Part shown: piece by piece, positions 37,254 through 47,888 of the stretch
How positions within the stretch are numbered: position 1 is the first letter of the stretch
Layout: each line of letters opens with the position of its first letter
Made by a program: the position numbers and the translations under genes
Notes under the pieces: model-generated
Seen by the model: the letters and a program-made list of their open reading frames with translations, nothing else
Databases searched by the model: none
Told to the model about the DNA's origin: nothing
Origin: Zonotrichia leucophrys gambelii
Taxonomy: Eukaryota > Chordata > Aves > Passeriformes > Passerellidae
Assembly: GCF_028769735.1 (NCBI RefSeq)
Contig: NC_088172.1
Coordinates: 89,238,451 to 89,302,450, forward strand
Length of the DNA: 64,000 nucleotides
Direction: 5' to 3'

Positions 37254-39114
37254 GGTTTTCTTAATCAGGAAGCCCTGAGCTCAGGGAACACTGCAGCAAC
37301 GAAATGCATCCCAAGGGGAGTTCAAAAGTGCCACAACATATCTACCACCATTGCTTTTTCCTTGGCACCATCCTTTACACTAGGCTGACTTAACTGCCCA
37401 GGGATAGCGTTAGGGTTACACTTCGGGTTAGGGTTTTTTAAACCAGGAAGCCCTGAGCTCCAGGCACATAACAGCTGCCAAAAGATCCCAAGAGGAGCAC
37501 AAAAGTGCCACAAAATAGCTGCTTTCACAGCTTTTTCCTTGGCACCATCCCAAACCCTAGGGTTAGGGTTAGGGTTTTTTAAAACAGGAAGCCCTGAGCT
37601 GAAGGAATAATGCAGATGCAAAAGGCATCTCAATGGGAGCGCAGAAATGCCACAACATGGCAGCCTTCACCGCTATTTCCTTGGGACCATCTCTAACCAT
37701 AGGCTGATTGACCTGCCTAGGGTTAGGGTTAGGGTTAAGCCTAGGGTTAGGGTTCTTTAAACTGGGAAGACCATATCTGCAGGCTCACTGCAGCTGAGAA
37801 AGCCATCCCAAGGGGAGCACAAAATTGCCACAACATGGTTGCCTTCACAGCTTTTTCCTTGGGACCATCCCAAACCCTGGGCTGATTTACCTGACTAGGG
37901 TTAGGGTAAAGCCTAGGGTTAGGGTTTTTAAAACAGGATGCCCTGAGGTCCAAAAGCTCTGCAGCTGCAAAAGGCATCCCAAGGGGAGCACAAAAGTGCC
38001 ACAACATGGGTACCGCTACAGTTTGTTCCTTCGGACCATCTTTAGCCATAGGCTAATTTACATGCCTTGAGTTAGGTCTAGGTTATGGGTTTTTTAAACC
38101 AGGAAGCCCTGAGCTCCAGCCAAACGGCAGTTGGGAAAGGCATCCCAAGGGGAGAGCAAAAGTGCCACAACATGACTGCTTTCTCAGCTTTTTCTTTGGG
38201 ACCATCCCTAACCCTAGGTACATTTACCTGCCTAGGGTTAGGGTTAGGGTTACCCCTAGTGCTAAAGGTTTTTAAACCAGGAAGCCCTGAGCTCCAGGCA
38301 CACTGCAGCTGCAAAAGCATCCCAAGGGGAGCACAAAAGTGCCACAACATGGCTGCCCCCACCACTTGTTTCCTTGGGACCATCCCTAACCCTAGGCTGA
38401 CTTACCTGCCTAGGGTTAGTGTAAGGGTTAGGTTTTCTTAAACCAGGAAGCCCTGAGCTCCAGGCACACTTCAGCTGCGAACAGCATCACAAGGGGATTG
38501 CAAAAGTGCCACAACATGTGTGCCTCCACAGCTTTTTCCTTGGGACCATCCCTAACCCTAGTCAGATTTACCTGATTCGGGTTCGGGTTAGTGTTAAACC
38601 TGGGGTTAGGGTATTTTAAACCAGGAAGCCCTTATCTGCACGCACAAAACAGCTGCAAAAGGCATAGCAAGAGGAGCACAAAAGTGCCATAACATGCCTG
38701 CCTCCACAGCTTTTTCCTTGGGACTATCCCTAACCCTAGTCAGATTTACATGACAAGGGTTAGGGTTAGAGTTAAACCTAGGGTTAGGGTTTGTTAAACA
38801 AGGAAAATTTCACCTCAAGGAACACTTCAGCTGCAAAAGTCACCGCAGGGGAGCGCAAAAGTAGCACAACAAGGCTGCCCCACCTCTTATTCTTGGGGAC
38901 CATCCCTAACCCTAGCCTGATTTACCTGCCCCCATTGAGGGTTTCAGTAAGGGTTAACCCTAGGGTTAGGGTTTTTAAACCAGGAAACGCTGAGCTCCAG
39001 GCACACTGCAGCTGTCAAAGGATCCCAAGTGGAGCGAAAAAGTGCCTCAACATGGCTGCTTTCACAGCTTTTTCCTTGGAACCATGCAAAACCCTAGGCT
39101 GATTTATCTGTCTA

Positions 39115-39170
39115 GGGTTAGGGTTAGGGTTAGGGTTAGGGTTAGGGTTAGGGTTAGGGTTAGGGTTAGG
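39115..39170. repeat. Perfect telomeric run, 9 x GGGTTA
   Basis: The longest perfect telomere run in the window, within one satellite unit. Confidence 0.95.
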
Positions 39171-40026
39171 GTTTTTTAAATCAGGAATCCCTGAGCTGAT
39201 GGAATACTGCTCCTGCAAAAGGCATCCCAAGTGGAGCACAAAAGTGCCACAACATGACGGCCTCCACCATTATTCCTTGCTACCAACCCTAAACCTTGGC
39301 TGATTTACCTTCCTAGGGTTAGGGTTAGGGTGAAGCCTAGGGGTACGGTTTGTTAAACCAGGGAACCCTGAGCTCAAGGAATACTGCACTGGCAAAAGGC
39401 ATTGCAAGGGGAGCGCATAAGTGCTAGAACACGGCTGCTTTCACAGCTTTTTCCACAGCTTTCATCCCGACCCCTAGGTTGATTTACCTTTCTAGGGTTA
39501 GGGTTAGGGTTTGGGTTTTTTTAACTAGGAATCCCTGAGTTGAAGGAATACTGCAGCTGCAAAAGGCATCCCAAGGCAAGCGCAAAAGTGCCACAAAAGG
39601 CGGCCTCCACCACTTTTTCCTTGGGACCATCCCTAACTACAGCCTGATTAACCTGCTGAGTGTTATGGTTATCGTTAGGGTTAGGGTTAGAGTTAGGGTT
39701 CCTTAAAACAAAAAAATCTTACCTCAAGGAACACTTCAGCTGCAAAAGTCATCCCAAGGAGAGTGCAAAAGCACAATAACAACTCTGCATCCTCCTCTGT
39801 TTCCTGGGACCATCCCTAACCCTAAGCTGCTTCCTATTACTCTTGTAGTAAGGGTTAGGGCTAGGGCTTCTTAAACATGGAAAATCTCACCTCAAGGAGC
39901 ACTTTACCTCTAAAAGTCATCCCAACTGTAGCGCAAAATTATCACAACAATGCTGCCTCTACAGGTTTTCCCTTGAGACAATGCCCAACCGTGGGCTGAT
40001 TTACCTGCTAAGGGTTGGGGTGAGGG

Positions 40027-40395
40027 TTATGCCTAGTGTTGAGCCAAGTGTTAGGGTTACGTTTAGGGTATAGGGTTAGGCTTGGGTTTGGAGTAAGGTA
40101 TACAGTTAGGGTTAGGGTAAGCGCTTGGGTTAGGGTTGGGTTTATGGTTAGGTATACAGTTAGGGTTAGGGTTAGGGTTAGGGTTTAGGATTGTGGTTAG
40201 CGTTAGGATTAGGTTTAGGCTTAGGGTTAGGGTTAGGGTTAGGGTTAGGGTTAGGGTTTGGGTTAGGGATAAGAGTCAGTTTAGGGTTAGGGCTAGGGTT
40301 AGGTTTAGGGTTAGGGTTATGGTTAGGGCTGGATTTAGGGTCAGGGTTGGGGTTATGTTTAGGGTTATGTTTAGGGTTATGTTTAGGGTTTAGAG
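40027..40395. repeat. Expanded block of degenerate telomere variants
   Basis: About 370 bp of TTAGGG-like hexamers mixed with variants such as TTTAGGG, TTAGGATT, GTTAGCG and GTTATGTTTAGGG. This explains the larger gap, about 520 bp, between unit markers here. Confidence 0.9.
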
Positions 40396-41593
40396 ATTTC
40401 TAAGCCAGGGAAATCTCACCTCAAGGAACACTTCAACGGCAAATGTCATCTCAAGAGGAGCACAAAAGTGCCTCAACACGGCTGCCTCCCCCTCTTTTTT
40501 CTTGGGACCTTTCCTAATCCTAGGCTGATTTAGCTGCCTCCAGTAAGGGTTAGGGTAAGGGTTACGCCTAGGGTTAGGGTTTCTTAAACCAGGAAAATGT
40601 CACTTCAAGAACACTTCAGCTGCAAAATTCATCCCAAGTGGAGTGCAAAACTTCCACAAACAGGCTGCGTCTACCTCTTTGTCCTGGGGACTATCTCTAC
40701 CCCTAGAGTGATTTTCCTACCTCCCAGTTAGGGCTAGGGTAAGGGTTACGCCTAGGGTTAGGGTTTTTTAAACCAGGAAACCCTGAGCTCAAGGAGCACT
40801 GCAGCTGCGAAAGGCATTGCAATGGGAGAGTATAAGTGCCAGAACACGGCATCTTTCACAGCTTTTTCCTTGGCACCATTCCAAGCCCTAGGTTGATTTA
40901 ACTGTCTAGGGTTAGGGTTACGGCGAGGCCTTTCTTTAATAAGGAATTGCTGAACTGAAGCAATATGTCTGCTGTAAAAGGCATCCCAAGGGGAGCGCAA
41001 ATGTGCCACAACATGGCGATCTCCACAGCATTTTCCTTGGCACCATCCCTAACACTTGGCTGACTAACTTGCCTAGAGCTAGGGTTAGTGTTGCGCCTAG
41101 GGTTAGGGTTTGGTAAACCAGGGAACCCTGAGCTCCAGACATACTGCAATTGTGAAAGGGTCCCAAGGGGAGAACAAAAGTGCCACAACATGGCTGCCTC
41201 CCGTGCATTTTCCTTGGCACCATCCCTAACCCTAGGCTGACTTACTACCTTGGGTTAGGGTTAGGGTTAAGTCTAGGGTTAGATTTTTTAAAACCAGGAA
41301 ACCCTGAGCTCAAGGAACACTGCAGCTGCAAAAGGCATTCCAAGGGGAGTGTGAAAGTGCCTTAACATGCCTGCTTTCTCAGCTGTTTCCTTGGCACCAT
41401 CCCAAACCGCAGGCTGATTTTCCGTCTGGGGTTTGGGGTAGGGTTAGGTTCTTTAAACCAGGTATCCCTGGGCTTAAGGAATGCTGCAGCTGCAAAAGGC
41501 ATCCCAAGGGGAGCGCAAAACTGCCACAACACGGAGGCCTCCACTGCTTTTTCCTCTGCACCATCACTAACCCTAGGCTGATGAACCTGCCTG

Positions 41594-41730
41594 GGGTTAG
41601 GGTTAGGGTTAGGGTTAGGGTTAGGGTTAGCGTTAGGGTTAGGGTTAGGGTTAGGGTAAGGGTTAGGGATAGGGCTAGGGCTAGGTCTAAGTTTACGGTT
41701 AGGTTTAGGGTCAGAGTTAGGGTAAGGGTC
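41594..41730. repeat. Second expanded telomeric block
   Basis: Six perfect GGGTTA copies at 41594-41629 followed by variants (GCGTTA, GGGTAA, GGGATA, GGGCTA). The gap between unit markers here is about 290 bp. Confidence 0.9.
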
Positions 41731-43440
41731 TGGTTTAGGTTTTCTTAAACCAGGAAAATCTCAACTTACAAAACACTTCAGCTGCACAAGTCATCCCAAG
41801 GAGAGCGCAAAAGTGCCACAACATGGCTGCCTCTACCTCTGTTTCCTGGGGACCATCCCTAACCCAAGGCTGATTTACCTACGTCTAGTTAGAGTTAGGG
41901 TAATGGTTATGCCTAGTGTTAGGGTTTTTAGACCAGGAAACCCTGAGCTCCAGGCACACTGCAGCTTCTAAAGGATCTCAAGGGGAGCGCAAAAGTGCCA
42001 TAACATGGCTGCTTTCACAGCTTTTTCCTTGGCACCATCGAAACCCTAGGATGATATACCTGTCTAGCCTTAGGGTTAGTGTTAGGGTTTTTTAAACCGG
42101 GAAGTCCTGAGCTGAAGGAATTCTGTAGTTGCAAAAGGTGTCCCAAGGGGACTGCAAAAGTGTCACAACATAGCAGCCTTCACCACTTTTTCCTTGGCCC
42201 TATCCCTAACTCTAGGCTGATTTAACTTCCTAAGCTTAGGGTTAGGGTTTCGCCTAATGTTAGGGCTTTTTAAATCAGGAAGCCCTTATCTGCAGGCTCA
42301 CTGCAGCTGCGAAAGGCATCCCAAGGGGTGTGTAGAAGTGCCACAACATGGCTTCCTGCACAGCTTTTTCTTTGGCACCATCCCCAACCCTAGGCTGATT
42401 TACTTGACTAGGTTTAGGGTTATCTAAACCAGGAAGCCCTGAGATCCAGGTACACTGCAGCTGTGAAAGGCATCCCAAGGAGAATGTAAAGTGCCACAAC
42501 ATGGCTGTCTCCACCACTTTTCTTTGGGAGCGTGCCTAACCCTGGGCTGATTTACCTGCTTCGTGTGCAGGTTAGAGTAAAATCTAGGCTTGGGGTTCCT
42601 TACACCAGGATACCCTGAGCTCAAGAAATACTGCAGATGCAAAATTCATCCCAAGGGGAACAGAAAAGTACCACAACAACAACTGCCTCCACCTCTTTTT
42701 CCTGGGGACAATCCCTAACCCTCGGCTGATTTACCTGACTAGGGTTAGGGTTAGGGTTAGGGTTAAGCCTAGGGTTAGGGTTTTTTAAACCAGGAATCCC
42801 TGAGCTTCAGGCACCTTTCAGCTGCGAAATGCATCCCAAGGGGAGCGCAGAACTGCCACAACATGGCTGCCTCCACAGCTTTTTCCTTGGTACGATCCCC
42901 ATTCCTAGTCCGATTTACCTGCCTCCAGGTAGGGCTAGTGTTAGGGTTTTTTTAACCAGGAAGCCCTGAGCTCTAGAATCACTGCAGCTTCAAAAGGCAT
43001 CCCAAGGGAAGTGCAAAATTGCCTCAACATGGCTGCCTCCACTACTTTTACCTTGGGACCATCCCTTACCCCAGGCTGATTTACCTGCCTAGGGTTAGGG
43101 TTAGGGTTCCGCCTAGGTTTAGGGTTTTTCAAACCAGGGAACCCTGAGCTCCAGGCACACTGCATCTGTGAAAGGCATCTCAAGAGGAGTGCAGAAATGC
43201 CACTACATCGCTGCCTCCAATGTTTTTTCCTTGGGACCATCCCTAACCCTAGGCTGATTTATCTGCCTAGGGTTTGGGTTAGGTTTAGGATTTTTTTAAT
43301 CAGGAAGCCCTAAACTCCAGGCACACTTCCACTGTGAAAGGCATCCCAAGGGGAGCGCAGAAGACCCACAACATTGCTGCTTTCACAGCTTTTTCCTTGG
43401 GACCATCTAGAACCCTAGGCTTGTTTACCTACTTCCTAAG

Positions 43441-44410
43441 TACCAAAGCCACTCCCTCACTCCTCTCCACAGCTATAAAGGGGAGAGAAAATGTAATGAA
43501 ATGTTCATGGGTTACAAGAGAGGAGATCGTCAAATACCATCATGGACAAAATAGGCGTTAATTAGAATTATGAATTAAATGTATTGCTAACAAAATCAGA
43601 GCAGAATAATGCGAAGTAAAGTAAAGCCTTAGTAACACTTTCCCCCCAACCCTCCCTCCTTCCCAGCTCTGCCTCCTACTCCAGCAGCATAAAGCAAGAA
43701 GAAAATGAGGGTTATGATCAGTTCATCATGTTTTCTATCTCTTACTGCCCAGGAGAGGAGCTGCTCCCTTGCTCCACCCTGGGTTCCCTCCTTTGGAGAC
43801 AACTCTGTGAACTTCTCCAATGTGTGAGTCCATCCCATGGGCAGCAGTTTTCCCCAAACCACTGCAGAGTGGGATCACTCTTGCATAGTGTGCAGTCCCT
43901 GAAGCACAGGCTGCTCTAGCGTGGTCTCCTCTCTCCATGGGCCTCTCACTGGGTCACAGCCTCTTCTCAGGCACCCCCAGCTCCTCCACAGGCTGCAGGT
44001 GGATCTCTGCATCCCTGTGGATCTCCATGGGCTGCAGGGCACAGCTGCCTCACCATGGACTGAACCACAGGCTGCAGAGGAATCTCCCCAGCTCTGGTGT
44101 CTGAGGTACCTCCTGCCCTGCCTTCTCCACTGACTTTGGTGTCTACAGAGTTGTTCCTATCACATATTCTCACCCTGCTCTGGCCACAACTACAACAGTG
44201 CAGTAACTTCTTTTTCTTTCTTCTTAAATGTGTTATCCCAGAGACGTTACCACCACCTCTAATTGGCCCAGCCCTGATGAGCAGCACATCCAACTTTGGA
44301 GCTGCCAGGAATTGGTTCTACCAGACACATAGGAAGCTTCTAGCAGCTCCTCCCAGAAGCCATCCCTGTAGCCTGCTGGCTACCAAAGTGTGGCTGTTCA
44401 AACCCAGTGT
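43441..44410 (-). mobile_element. Solo LTR, minus orientation, end lost at the satellite border
   Basis: Reverse-complementing this stretch gives the same ordered blocks as 51845-53399: GAAGCTGCTAGAAGCTTC, ACATTTAAGAAG, CAGTGGAGAAGG, GAGGTACCTCAG, TGGTGAGGCAGCTGTGCCCT, GCAGAGCTGGGAAGGAGG and a 3' stretch with CATGAACATTTCATTACATT. The terminal bases beyond GCTTTGGTA are missing, because satellite sequence starts there. It is recognised as a common avian LTR family. Confidence 0.75.
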
Positions 44411-45422
44411 ACCCTCTAAGGGGTAAAATAAGGAAACAGATCAGAGAGTATGTTCATTGCTGCTGGTACTCCCAAGTTCTTGGAGGAAACCATCCATGTG
44501 AACATTGCACGGTGCTGTGTCCCCACATGATGCTTGGGGTTATCACAATGTGGCTCACCCTGCCTGGGCCAGCTCTTCAGCAGGAAAAAGAGGCAGCTCA
44601 CAGTCCTGCTTCTTGTTTTAACAGTAGATAAATACACTCTGCCACTCACTTTATGAGTCAAAGGTCTGTTTTCTGTTAGAGTTGCCTATGGTAATGCTAA
44701 TATGGAACAGTTTTATGAACACCATCAGCAATTCCAGCACAGTCCTTCAAACAAAAGAACTGAGAAAAGGGAAAAAACTGTAAGAAATAAAGTACAACAT
44801 ATGCAAAACTTACCAGTGCCTTTACAAGGTTTCTTGTTCTCCACCATAAAGCAAGGCAATCACAAGGTGTGCTGAAGTTTAGCTGGTGTTTTTCTGTAAA
44901 GACAAAGAGAAACAATAATCTTTTGCACAAAAAAGAATTTTTACACATGAATATGAGGAATCTTTCATGTCTTACAGCTGTTTTCCTATACTCTATGGAA
45001 GAGTTTGTGCCATTTCTGTTAGCCTGTAGCCTAAAATGGCCTGTGAATGCTATGAGTCATTATTTTTAATGTTTTTCTGGTTCAAAGTACCCAGTACATG
45101 TCCCTGTATGCATTTGGCGGCTGCACTGACACCCACCTCCAGTGGTGTATTTTGCAACACAAGACCAAGCTGTGTTTTGAACTCCCTGGGGCCCAAAGCA
45201 CAGTGGTATTGTGTTGGAGGTCTGTGTAAGGCAGGAGGATGTAAAGCTGGGGCAGCCCCATCATGCTGTTACTTGGGTGTCCTTCCAACCATCCCCGGTC
45301 CTCATTAGAAGCAAAACTGTTCAGCATTCCATCCCCTACAGACACCACTGGTTTTCACTGTTCCCTTTGCCTTACCCTTTCCAGCAGGTACAAATCAGCA
45401 CAATTTCAAGCCATTGTGAGGT
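44411..45422. other. Non-coding spacer
   Basis: No gene or repeat was recognised. Confidence 0.45.
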
Positions 45423-45428
45423 TTTGTG

Positions 45429-45787
45429 TGTGGTAGATAGGGTCAGGGGTTTGGAAGATTTCGCGATGTAACGGGAAGGCAGGGCCCCTGTTCCCTTAGA
45501 TAAGAAAATTAACATAGGAATGCAGCCCCCTTAACCAGATGCCAGTAACTTTCCATTCCCTACCCAGTAACTTTCCACCCCTTACTAACCATAGATGGTA
45601 AAGACAGACCCCCTCTGACATAGAAAAAGCCTAGATTATAAAACCCCACGAGAAGAGATAATAAAGGCCTTTTGACCGTCCACCACATTGGTGTCTGCAT
45701 GTTTCATAGGCCCGAGCGACCCTGGAGAGTGGGTCGCCGTGCCGTTTCCTCTGAACCAGGTTGCCAGCCTTGTATCAGAAGGCAACA
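45429..45787 (+). repeat. 5' LTR (359 bp)
   Basis: Starts TGTGGTAGATAG and ends AAGGCAACA (TG...CA). TATAAAA lies at 45637-45643 and AATAAA at 45660-45665, giving a short R region. Compared with the 3' LTR it has 14 extra bases in three indels (5, 1 and 8 bp). Confidence 0.96.
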
Positions 45788-45789
45788 TC

Positions 45790-45807
45790 TGGTGCCGAAA
45801 CCCGGGA
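45790..45807 (+). other. Primer binding site, tRNA-Phe type
   Basis: TGGTGCCGAAACCCGGGA lies 2 nt after the 5' LTR. Its reverse complement is the 3' end of vertebrate tRNA-Phe with CCA. Confidence 0.9.
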
Positions 45808-45902
45808 ATTCACCCGGGGAACGGGAATTCGCCTGGACAGAGGACGGTGGCTGCACAGCTGGCCTAGTGCAGTGGGAGGTTACCTCTGGACCAGCATGGA
45901 CC

Positions 45903-47750
45903 ATGGGATCTACAGCTCAGGCTCATGAGCAATGGGGAATTAAATGTGAGCTCAGGAATTCTAATCTTGCTATTGCAAGGCTCCTAGAGCTGGGGATGAT
46001 CGAACGTCCGGTAAATATATTATATTCGGAAGTGTGGGAGAAGCGCACTGCCGCCCTAGCAGAGGATACTAAGTCCTCAGGCAGTGGTAAAAGCCTCAAA
46101 GCGTGGGGGAAAGTAGAAGAGGCCCTACGCAAGACATTAGAAGAACAGGAGACGTGGAAAGCCGCACGTACACGATTATTAACTACCCTAAAACTGGGAG
46201 TGGGGGCCGCGATGCAAACCGCCTCTGAGAGCGATCGGATTGAAGGTGGGAATATGCAGGAGGCGGGCGCGTTCCACCCCTTCTTGAGCCCAAGCCCAGA
46301 CCCCCCGGAGCCCCCAGGAGACCCCCCGGAGCTCCCAGGGGACCCCCCGACCATCTAGCGGAGCCCGCCAGGTCCCAGCCCCCCCGCGGAACCTTCCAAA
46401 AAATCCATGGTTTCTCTATCCGTCCCTTCCCCGCCGGTCGCTGGTCCGGCGCAGGAGGCAGAGCGGTGCGCGCGGTTCTTCTGGCGGGGACTCGCAGAGG
46501 GGGCGCAGAGCGCGGCCGGGTTGTCAGACCCCGCTGGGACAGGTAAAAACTCGCCCCCGCCATATGCGTTTGAAAACGGCGCCAAAGCACATGGCAAGGG
46601 CAGAAGGGAGGAGGGCAGGGGGCAGAAATGCAGTCAGCCTGCTTAACAACGCATGCGCAGGCGATCGGGGAGAAGAGGCGGCCCCTGCAGTGGAGCGCAA
46701 GACCAGTCAGAGCGCTCTATTCAAATTAGGTCCTTATAGGGCAAGGACCTCCCCCAGCCGGAGGCAGGGGGAGCCCAGGGGGAGGGAACGGCACCACCCC
46801 CGAAGGGAGGAGTGGGATCGAAGCCGCACAAAACGGCACGGAGCACCGGAAATGCGCCGGCAGTCAGCTTCTGCCTCAGAGTCAAGTAACAGCTGCTCAG
46901 ACAGCTCGGAAGATCCGAGTGAGCCTGGCTGGGACTCGGAAACTGAGAGAGCAGAAGTAACGGTTTCAAGCGAAACCGAATAAAGCTTTAAATAATATCG
47001 GGAAACAATTGCAACACAAACTCACCGATTGGGGAAAATAAAAGCAGCTTGTGGGGACCGGGCACCGGTAGCCTCCATGCACGCTTTCCCGGTGGGGGTT
47101 GCTGGAGCGCGGGGGAACCAACAAAGGGCATATACCCCAGTTAACCCAAAAGAAGCCAAAGCGATTTCAGAAAAAGGGGTTAATTCAGCTGTAGTACCCA
47201 CTCTTGTGGACGACCTTTCTAGCAATAACGATCTGCTCGCTTTTTATATTACGCAAATAAGCCGCATGCTTTTTGATAGGGCGGGGCGGATTGTATTTAA
47301 GCAGGAGTGGCAAGACGACCGCGTTAGCCCGGGCTTCTGGGGAAGGGCAGCAACTCAGCGAGCTGTCCCCAGCCGGCACAGCTTTCCCTGGCAGCACCCC
47401 CACTACGCCCGAGAGTGATCTGTAGGAGCTGCGGGAAGATACCTCGATGCAGCGGCCCAGCTACAGCAACACCCAGTGGGGCAGGGGACCCTCATACCCT
47501 ACGCCCTCACAGGGAGCAGTCAATTTTGCATCCCCGCCTACGGTGCAATGGCAGAGCAGGGCAGCACCGCTAGTAACACTCTTGCACCCCCCACCGCCAC
47601 AAGCCGCGCCAGTGGTACAGGGCCAGCAGGAGACGCTCCAGAGCGAGATCCCTGGGTGGCCTTGGCCATGAGAATAGGGAAGGAACCCCTGATCGTGTGG
47701 GGACATGCCGCCTTTACGGCAGTCAGGATCCACACACCATAGGGTTTCAG
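45903..47750 (+). pseudogene. Broken gag
   Basis: The frame opens at the ATG at 45903 with a Met-Gly start, the usual myristoylated matrix N-terminus. It runs to a TAG at 46356-46358, continues open in the same frame, and carries a PPPY late-domain motif at 46554-46565. Downstream, sequence in another frame (ending TAA 46981-46983) is Arg/Ser/Glu-rich. Capsid-like sequence at about 47083-47320 resembles betaretroviral CA (a proline-led start, then an NSAVV segment). It is again interrupted and shifts frame near 47418-47450. At least two frame changes and several stops break it. Confidence 0.8.
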
Positions 47751-47840
47751 TTCTGAGCGGACACGGGACCAGACTGCAGTATTTTTCCCCACACCCTAGT
47801 CGCAGCACCATCGGCAAGCTAAGTAAGCCCGACCTTCATA
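47420..47840 (+). other. Deletion region where gag end, protease and pol should be
   Basis: Between capsid-like and envelope sequence there are only about 400 bp, with Pro/Ala-rich text in two frames. I found no zinc knuckle, protease, reverse transcriptase or integrase motif. The exact deletion point cannot be fixed without a relative for comparison. Confidence 0.65.
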
Positions 47841-47888
47841 ATGAGCAGAATGAGACTGACGAGAATCACGAGTTTCTGTTTACAGGAC

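Larger units (their letters stand above)
36880..43440. repeat. Interstitial telomere-containing satellite, about 35 units
   Basis: About 35 diverged copies, usually 165-190 bp apart, counted by the recurring AAAAGTGCCACAACATGGC block. Each unit has, in order, AGGAAGCCCTGAGCTCCAGG, CACTGCAGCTGC, AAAGGCATCCCAAGGGGAGC, the counted block, CTTTTTCCTTGGGACCATCC, then CTAACCCTAGG, TGATTTACCTG and CCTAGGGTTAGGG with a variable run of TTAGGG hexamers. The long minus-strand frames here (37322-43240, rich in Asn-Pro) are translated telomere repeat, not genes. Whether the array is subtelomeric or an internal relic cannot be told from the window. Confidence 0.95.

Noticed and set aside
37322..43240. Many frames repeating Asn-Pro or Leu-Gly, sharing segments such as MVPRKK and HFCAPLGMPF
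   Set aside because: They are translations of the satellite core and telomere hexamers. Frames break at random between units.
36880..43440. CRISPR-like array
   Set aside because: Units are long, diverged and telomere-bearing, with no short identical repeats or unique spacers, and the genome is a vertebrate.
45672..46358. Gag starting at the ATG at 45672 inside the LTR
   Set aside because: The first 77 codons cover LTR end and primer site. The ATG at 45903 with Met-Gly is the plausible gag start.
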